From Nonomuraea aridisoli (GTDB taxonomy: Bacteria; Actinomycetota; Actinomycetes; Streptosporangiales; Streptosporangiaceae): 35,718 nt of DNA. The DNA lies in assembly GCF_003236395.1 (NCBI RefSeq), contig NZ_POUD01000072.1, forward strand, positions 1 to 35,718, given 5' to 3'. Made by a program: the position numbers and the translations under genes. Below are positions 32,101-35,718 of this stretch, piece after piece (within the stretch, counting starts at the first letter, position 1; each line of letters starts with the position of its first letter). Under the pieces are notes generated by a model, which was given only the letters and a program-made list of their open reading frames with translations, did no database searches and was not told the origin of the DNA.

Positions 32101-34718
32101 CTCACCGAGCCGCCGGAGGGCCGGTTGACCATGCCGCTCAAGATCGGCTGCGCCGGGTCGGCCATACCGGTCTCGGTGTCGGTGGGCAGCATTGGCGCGT
32201 CAGAGGTGATGCGGTAGGCCGGGCTCTCGTTGCAGGAAGGCGGGGTAACCCCACTGCGGCACGCCTTGACCACGAACTTCAGGCTCGCTGGGTTGTGCAA
32301 CGGGAAGGTCTGCTCGATCACCTGACCGGACGGCTTGGAGTTGTAGCTGGTCGCGGACACCTCACCATAAAGGTCCTTGACCTCCTTGGCCGATAAGGCC
32401 CGCTGATAGACCCGCATGTCGTCCACTGAGCCCTGCAAGAACTGGCTGCCGAAATCGCCCTTCCTGCTACCAATCCGGAAGGGACCACTGGCGACAGAGC
32501 CCGAAGGCTGATAGTCAGCCTCGGCCGACAGCGCGCCATCGACGTACAGCCGGATTTTGCCCGCACTGGCGTCATACATGGCGACCAGGTGCGACCACGC
32601 GTCGGTGCGAACGGGCTGTGTAGTGTCGATCCAGACGCCGTAGCCTGTGGCACCGCCGGTTCCGGATACCTGCAGCCGCCACTTCTGTAACGTGTTGAGA
32701 TAGTAGATGCTCAGCCCATAGGGATCGCCGTCCTGGCTCGCGACATACTGAATGGCGTCGCTGTTCTTGAGCTTGACCCAAGTGCTGATGGAAAAGCTTG
32801 AGTTCTGGTTGAGCACCGGCCTGCTGGTGACGGCGTAGCTGTCAGGGAAACAGCAGCCATTGCTACCGGTCATGTCATTGAGTTCGATGGCGGATCCGAG
32901 CTTGCCGGTGACGTTCTTGCGCCTACTGCCCGAGTAGGTAGCGGTGTAGCCGTTGCCACTGGCGTCAGCCGCGGTGGACGCCCCAGTTGCCTCATCGAAC
33001 TTCCAGTGCGCCACATGGCCGGTGGGCGCCATCGGCGGGGGAACCATCGTGGACTCGTTCACCGTGACCGTGTAGTTCAGGTCGGTTCCTTCGGCCACGC
33101 TCGACTTGAAGCCCACCTTCACGTTCTGAGCTCGGGCGATCGCGTCCGTACCATCAAGCGAGTCGATGGATTCGGCCGTCACGGTGGGGATCTCCGGCGG
33201 CAGCATGTAGCTGACCGTCAGCTTGGGCGGGTAGCCGCCGGGCGTGTAGGAGGAGTCGAAGCTGACCCAGCCAGGTGTGAAGCCCGATTCGGCCTGGGTC
33301 TCGTTCTCGCCACGGATCTGCAGACCGTAGTCGGTGGCGCCGGTCGCCCAGGCGTTCGCGATGTCCTTGATCTGCCAGACCATCGCACGCGGGAACTGGT
33401 TGTAGGCAGGGCACACCTGCAACTGGGAACCGGCTTCGGCGACGTTTGGCTTGTTCGCCCAGTCATAGACAGGAATCGGCCCGCTTCCTGTCTTCCAGTC
33501 AGAGATGAGACGTGAGACCTTCAAGGTTCCGATGTGGGAGCAGCCGTTGTTCAGACGTCGGGCGTACAACTCTAGTTGAGCTGAGGCGACCGAGCGCCCA
33601 GCGAGCGCAGTGGTGTCGAAGTCCAGGTACGTTCGCATGTGGCTGACCCGCTGTGTCGCGGGGCAGCTACTAAGGCTGCTGCCGGCCCAGAGTTCGTCGC
33701 CGCTCATGGTAGAGCTGTTGCCGCAGTAGTAGTAGAGGTATAAGTTGGACTGCAGCGTCAGCGTGGTGGTCGGGTCCACGACAACGGGATACTGCGTGGC
33801 CGGATCCGCTAGCCACTCGGGATCAGGCGTCAGCACCAGCGTGCTCTTGCCCTTGCCGGTTTCCTCAACTCGCGTGCTGATCTCGGCAGCAGACTGTGCT
33901 TGCGCCGCCGGGTCCGCGCTGTTGGCTGGGGGTGAGGAGGCGGACGCCTCGGTCATAACTGGTGCGTGAGCCTGGGCGACCACCGTGCCAGAGTTGTCGG
34001 ACAGCCTCAGCATGCCGTTCTTCGCCTTGCTGAAGGTGAGCTTGTCCGTCTCGACCGGAATGCGAATCTCTACGGGCTTGGACGGACGCTCCCGCAGGAC
34101 GACATCATGCCGGAAGCCATCGGGCAACGCCGTGACCACGAGATCCGCGCCGGGCCCGGCCGCATCAACGTAGGTAGCAACATTGCCGCGAATGTCAGGC
34201 CGAGGCAGATCCTTCAGCCACGATAAGGCGAAGCGCTGCCCCTTGTCACGCTCCAGAGAAGCGAACGGACCATCGCCGCCCAGGGAGAACTGGACGTCCG
34301 CCTTCGCCAACTTCGGCTTGAGGACACCGTCTTTCTCCACCAGCGTCGTGTCGATCCACGCCCATGACCCGTCGGCTTGCTTCAGCTGGGTCGGCCCAGC
34401 ATAAGACTGCAGAGTCAGATGTCCATCCGGATAGGCCCATGTTCGCGAGGCTTCGGTATACGCTGCCTCGACCGCGACCGGCTTACCCTGCTTCTTTGCT
34501 TCTTCAATTGCTGTGCGCAAGGGCGCATCGGGGTCTTCGGGTCGAGGGAAGGTTGTGAGGAGAGGGCTGGACGACCCGGTGGCCGGTTCCGGATCGGCCT
34601 GAGCCGTCCCAGAAACACCAGCCACGAGCAGCGACGTTGCCGTTATAAGCGCTGTCGCGGCTGCGAGTTGCCTCATCGGCGGCCGCCCAGCTCTCCTTAA
34701 GCTGCCTAACTTTTTCAC
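29160..34718 (-). CDS. Giant secreted DNRLRE/LamG/FnIII protein
   Basis: This protein has 1852 residues if it starts at GTG 34718, where AAGG lies 5 nt upstream; an ATG at 34676 is possible but has no ribosome site. A signal peptide (VKKLGSLRRAGRPPMRQLAA... ending GTAQA) is followed by a DNRLRE-type beta domain (about 310-505; 'RTYLDFDTTALAGRSVASAQ'), LamG 1 (about 570-785, 'HWKFDEATGAS' to 'GSVDDMRVYQRAL'), a D-P/T-P linker (about 930), LamG 2 (about 950-1155, 'RWSFDEATGTT' to 'GAIDEVRLYQKAL'), a second DNRLRE-like domain (about 1205-1370) and a fibronectin III domain (about 1370-1465). The last 390 residues contain many Cys and Trp and match nothing I know. There is no catalytic motif. A surface adhesin, a sugar-binding protein or a carrier of a C-terminal effector are all possible. 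The first and last thirds are AT-richer than the LamG core. Confidence 0.85.
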   Translation of the reverse strand: MKKLGSLRRAGRPPMRQLAAATALITATSLLVAGVSGTAQADPEPATGSSSPLLTTFPRPEDPDAPLRTAIEEAKKQGKPVAVEAAYTEASRTWAYPDGHLTLQSYAGPTQLKQADGSWAWIDTTLVEKDGVLKPKLAKADVQFSLGGDGPFASLERDKGQRFALSWLKDLPRPDIRGNVATYVDAAGPGADLVVTALPDGFRHDVVLRERPSKPVEIRIPVETDKLTFSKAKNGMLRLSDNSGTVVAQAHAPVMTEASASSPPANSADPAAQAQSAAEISTRVEETGKGKSTLVLTPDPEWLADPATQYPVVVDPTTTLTLQSNLYLYYYCGNSSTMSGDELWAGSSLSSCPATQRVSHMRTYLDFDTTALAGRSVASAQLELYARRLNNGCSHIGTLKVSRLISDWKTGSGPIPVYDWANKPNVAEAGSQLQVCPAYNQFPRAMVWQIKDIANAWATGATDYGLQIRGENETQAESGFTPGWVSFDSSYTPGGYPPKLTVSYMLPPEIPTVTAESIDSLDGTDAIARAQNVKVGFKSSVAEGTDLNYTVTVNESTMVPPPMAPTGHVAHWKFDEATGASTAADASGNGYTATYSGSRRKNVTGKLGSAIELNDMTGSNGCCFPDSYAVTSRPVLNQNSSFSISTWVKLKNSDAIQYVASQDGDPYGLSIYYLNTLQKWRLQVSGTGGATGYGVWIDTTQPVRTDAWSHLVAMYDASAGKIRLYVDGALSAEADYQPSGSVASGPFRIGSRKGDFGSQFLQGSVDDMRVYQRALSAKEVKDLYGEVSATSYNSKPSGQVIEQTFPLHNPASLKFVVKACRSGVTPPSCNESPAYRITSDAPMLPTDTETGMADPAQPILSGMVNRPSGGSVSAKYYLYDNNGTPVGSAPLGVRTVNGGERASFQVPANTVQPGTAYTWQMSACVGEVSTAPDPDPDPTPTPTPTPSPELKARWSFDEATGTTAADSSGNNHSATLTGATWGTGKSQSGLQLSGSTSSYGVTNGPVINTNSSYTVSAWARIDNITADHAIVSQDGAVNSAFKLAYSPGDKKWRMVTYQTDTTNATPLRALSTQNAIANEWTHLVGVYDSTAGKMRLYVNGVLNAETTFNSSWNATSKVQIGRTKANGTLTNFLKGAIDEVRLYQKALTAEEISNLYSNPAQTASSSDGSGSTQEVINGAEVCTAKTAPLSFTTPGTPPPPPTEDVRHLTLGKDSFVIKTAKTDPTACDGAPCIVTDSVTMHIGGAGTEKSATVIGFKLDELPDGALIKTSLLKLGTPRCLSGTCPADSVITATPLKDAVTNDSQGSELATGADTSTSPYSFPLSGPQADIGDSTFQWLMLTSNTEETVTFADPADAEQPSLAVTYVPAGPPSNVLNLITVPGDGAATASWGLPVSNGSLAMLDNYDVEIADSSGSTIKSIAVQDPYAVITGLANGETYSVKVRAKTAFGASGWETASVTPEAVPPPPQPTSGQQQPCIPFLDTPPAEARDAQATGEAGEEYIKRVKNYYQSQDAVLDGSATTVWDAPGVSASAPSTAKLSLLNSPLVQTREAITRGGDVRSNSSTVIDDAVVQQGPDETIRVIAKVTRTWTLTPTSTHPAKIAQASGQVEPIESTISIHVFDRCGNMTEIQAPNPAYEDSTDHMDLDDAGGCTARAGAAAIVASGCGSGPAPCTYVCLYVSNRNYKVKGLQLAVVGESAWKPGKSAIDPTPLTRWNLSKLRAWTKLYYTTAFERDNKKVLDNLKITLSSKACFKQIGLGVSITHSPLPVDVHFTQSSNCGEFKIDGGRGKRALEIPTPTLAYGECGACVMTWFRHTVAATMQLSYKDPDFPDKPVDAAAETKWTDPWGVKDN

Positions 34719-34758
34719 TTGCACCTTCGATTCGACGTACGTTTGCAATGACTGACAA

Positions 34759-34788
34759 TCTTTACCTCGCGCCAAGATTCATTGACAA
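34759..34788 (-). promoter_or_regulatory. Promoter of the giant LamG gene
   Basis: On the minus strand TTGTCA (34788-34783) is separated by 18 bp from TAAAGA (34764-34759). Transcription would start about 34752, giving a leader of some 34 nt before GTG 34718. A TGACAAT direct repeat (34753 and 34783, plus strand) brackets it. Confidence 0.45.
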
Positions 34789-35145
34789 TGTGAGATAGAT
34801 CACCAAGAACTAAACACGAAAAGCTGTAACGCACGGCGGGATGCGGACGACTGATTGGCTGAAAACGCTCCCGAAAGTGGTAATTGACGTTCCCCAAATT
34901 GAAGACCGGCCGCAGTTACACTGCGTCGTCATATATTCACACAAAGTGCAGCCGTGGCTGCATAGCAATCTGGATTGGACGGGTGACAGATTGTCACCCT
35001 CGAAATTTCGTTCATGCCAGTCAGGCGTTAGGGGAATCCAGGGCAGGTCGCCGACGAAGGGGGGATACCGGGAGCTTCAAGCCCTTACGGACGCGGGCTG
35101 TGTTTCCACACTCCATTCTCCCATAGCGGTGTGCTGCTTAAGCGC
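34789..35145. other. Intergenic region without a gene
   Basis: This AT-richer stretch lies between the divergent giant gene and the small gene at 35160. The short plus-strand frames have no recognisable motif, no ribosome site and random third positions. I see no tRNA, attachment site or clear hairpin. Confidence 0.6.
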
Positions 35146-35162
35146 TATAGTCGATCACTGTG
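35146..35162 (+). promoter_or_regulatory. Leaderless-type promoter and GTG start
   Basis: TATAGT at 35146-35151 ends 8 nt before the GTG at 35160, so transcription would start at or next to the start codon. There is no purine-rich ribosome site. The -35 region is not recognisable. Confidence 0.5.
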
Positions 35163-35519
35163 GCGCGCACGAACATCTTCCGGAACGCTGACGACAGCGA
35201 GACCCTCGACGGCTGGTTCGACCCCGACCACGCGGAGCGCTACGAGGAAGCCACACGCCTGATCGGCATCGACTGCGTCGGCGTTCTCACCGGCAACCCT
35301 GCTGAGCATCAAACGCTCTACCGCACCCCCGGGGGCAGATGGGTGCTCCACCGTTGGTCGCAGTGGGAAGGCGACGCTGACCTCTATGAATTCCTTAGTA
35401 CTGGCGAAGCGCGTATATGGCTGATCACTTGCCGACACGACGACGCCGTCGCGAAGTACTTCGGCGAACTGTCCGAGGAGGCTGGACCCGGTGTCGGCGA
35501 CATCAAGATGGTGCCATGA
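35160..35519 (+). CDS. Conserved-type hypothetical protein
   Basis: This 119-residue soluble protein begins (V)ARTNIFRNADDSETLDGWFDPDHAERYEE. Its middle reads 'GVLTGNPAEHQTLYRTPGGR', then 'WVLHRWSQWEGDADLYEFLS', and it ends 'VAKYFGELSEEAGPG'. I recall actinobacterial proteins with the same L-Y-R-T-x-x-G-R-W-V-L / W-S-Q-W / K-Y-F-G-E-L pattern but no function for them. The many aromatic and acidic residues suggest a small globular binding domain. The GTG start follows from the -10 element 8 nt upstream. No partner gene is within view. Confidence 0.7.
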   Translation: MARTNIFRNADDSETLDGWFDPDHAERYEEATRLIGIDCVGVLTGNPAEHQTLYRTPGGRWVLHRWSQWEGDADLYEFLSTGEARIWLITCRHDDAVAKYFGELSEEAGPGVGDIKMVP

Positions 35520-35589
35520 TGGTTGTGTTCCATCGGGGCGTTCGGCGATCATGGTGGTCCGTTTCGGGTAGTGATTGGACGGCCTCCGG

Positions 35590-35718
35590 GCGCTAGTGAG
35601 CCGGTATTGAGTTCCGGTGTCACCACATGAGGTGAGTTCCGTTTCACACCGAGGTGTAACCGTGACAGCGCATGAGTGTCGCGGTCAGTTGAAAGCATGG
35701 CTGACACCAGGCTGGAAC
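35590..35718 (+). other. Densely hairpinned segment, possible structured RNA (runs off window)
   Basis: Several short stems follow one another: CCGG-N9-CCGG (about 35600-35617), TCACC-ACATGA-GGTGA, CACCGAGGTG, GACA...TGTC and GTCAG-N12-CTGAC (about 35683-35704). There is no coding pattern. Such spacing of small helices is seen in domain I of group II introns and in other structured RNAs, but only the 5' part would be present, and I cannot confirm a family. An ATG at 35695 (MADTRLE...) could alternatively begin a gene continuing outside. Confidence 0.25.

Noticed and set aside
34841..35191. Plus-strand ORF in the gap before 35160
   Set aside because: No ribosome site, no recognisable motif and random third positions. 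It also overlaps the start of the better-supported gene.
35145..35552. Minus-strand ORF opposite 35160-35519
   Set aside because: Shadow frame. The plus-strand frame has a family-like pattern and a good -10 element.
35695..35718. ATG with eight codons at the right edge as a partial CDS
   Set aside because: Too short to judge and lacking a convincing ribosome site. The surrounding hairpins suggest non-coding sequence.

Overview
The window is high-GC DNA with strong third-position G/C bias and frequent GTG starts and ATGA/GTGA gene overlaps. Leaderless-looking promoters also occur. This points to an actinobacterium, and the family mix (TioE-like MerR regulator, DUF4236, GH127 sugar locus, LamG/DNRLRE giant protein, AICE-like debris) suggests a Streptosporangiales/Streptomyces-type soil organism. 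The genus is inference only.

Layout. (1) 1-4986, minus strand: purB, a GNAT acetyltransferase overlapping it by 4 nt, an S9 prolyl-oligopeptidase-type peptidase and the N-terminal part of a DUF4037 protein. (2) 5035-6115, plus strand: a DUF4236 gene followed in the same frame by a headless aldo/keto reductase pseudogene. (3) 6122-7557: a divergent TetR/SDR pair with two palindromic operators 31 bp apart. (4) 7586-9847: a transporter remnant, then a divergent erythromycin-esterase-family gene and a MerR regulator with two tandem MerR DNA-binding domains. (5) 9994-10993: a membrane protein plus winged-helix regulator operon with duplicated operator-like sites. (6) 11159-11596: a small SRPBCC protein.

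(7) 11606-23348 is a complete glycan-utilisation locus. On the minus strand run lacI, lipoprotein sugar-binding protein, two ABC permeases, GH127 and an MGH1/GH63-like glycosidase, all tightly packed. Divergent from them is a 1216-residue secreted enzyme with LamG, Ig-like, GH39-like catalytic and three carbohydrate-binding-like modules. The picture is outside cleavage, import of oligosaccharide, and cytoplasmic trimming under LacI control. L-arabinose-containing glycan is the best guess for the substrate. No ATPase is encoded here, so a shared MsiK-type ATPase is presumed.

(8) About 23485-28790 is a decayed mobile-element island. It has a sharp left edge that truncates a minus-strand gene. 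It holds a small possibly intact gene, a pentapeptide-repeat membrane protein, and pseudogenes of a replication-initiator-like protein, a membrane/coiled-coil protein, a secreted HNH nuclease and an IS701-type transposase.

(9) 28805-35718 is visibly AT-richer. It carries a giant secreted DNRLRE/LamG/FnIII protein with an unrecognised C-terminal domain, a small membrane protein behind a strong terminator, a leaderless-looking uncharacterised gene, and a densely hairpinned stretch at the right edge.

All calls come from reading the sequence. No database search was run.
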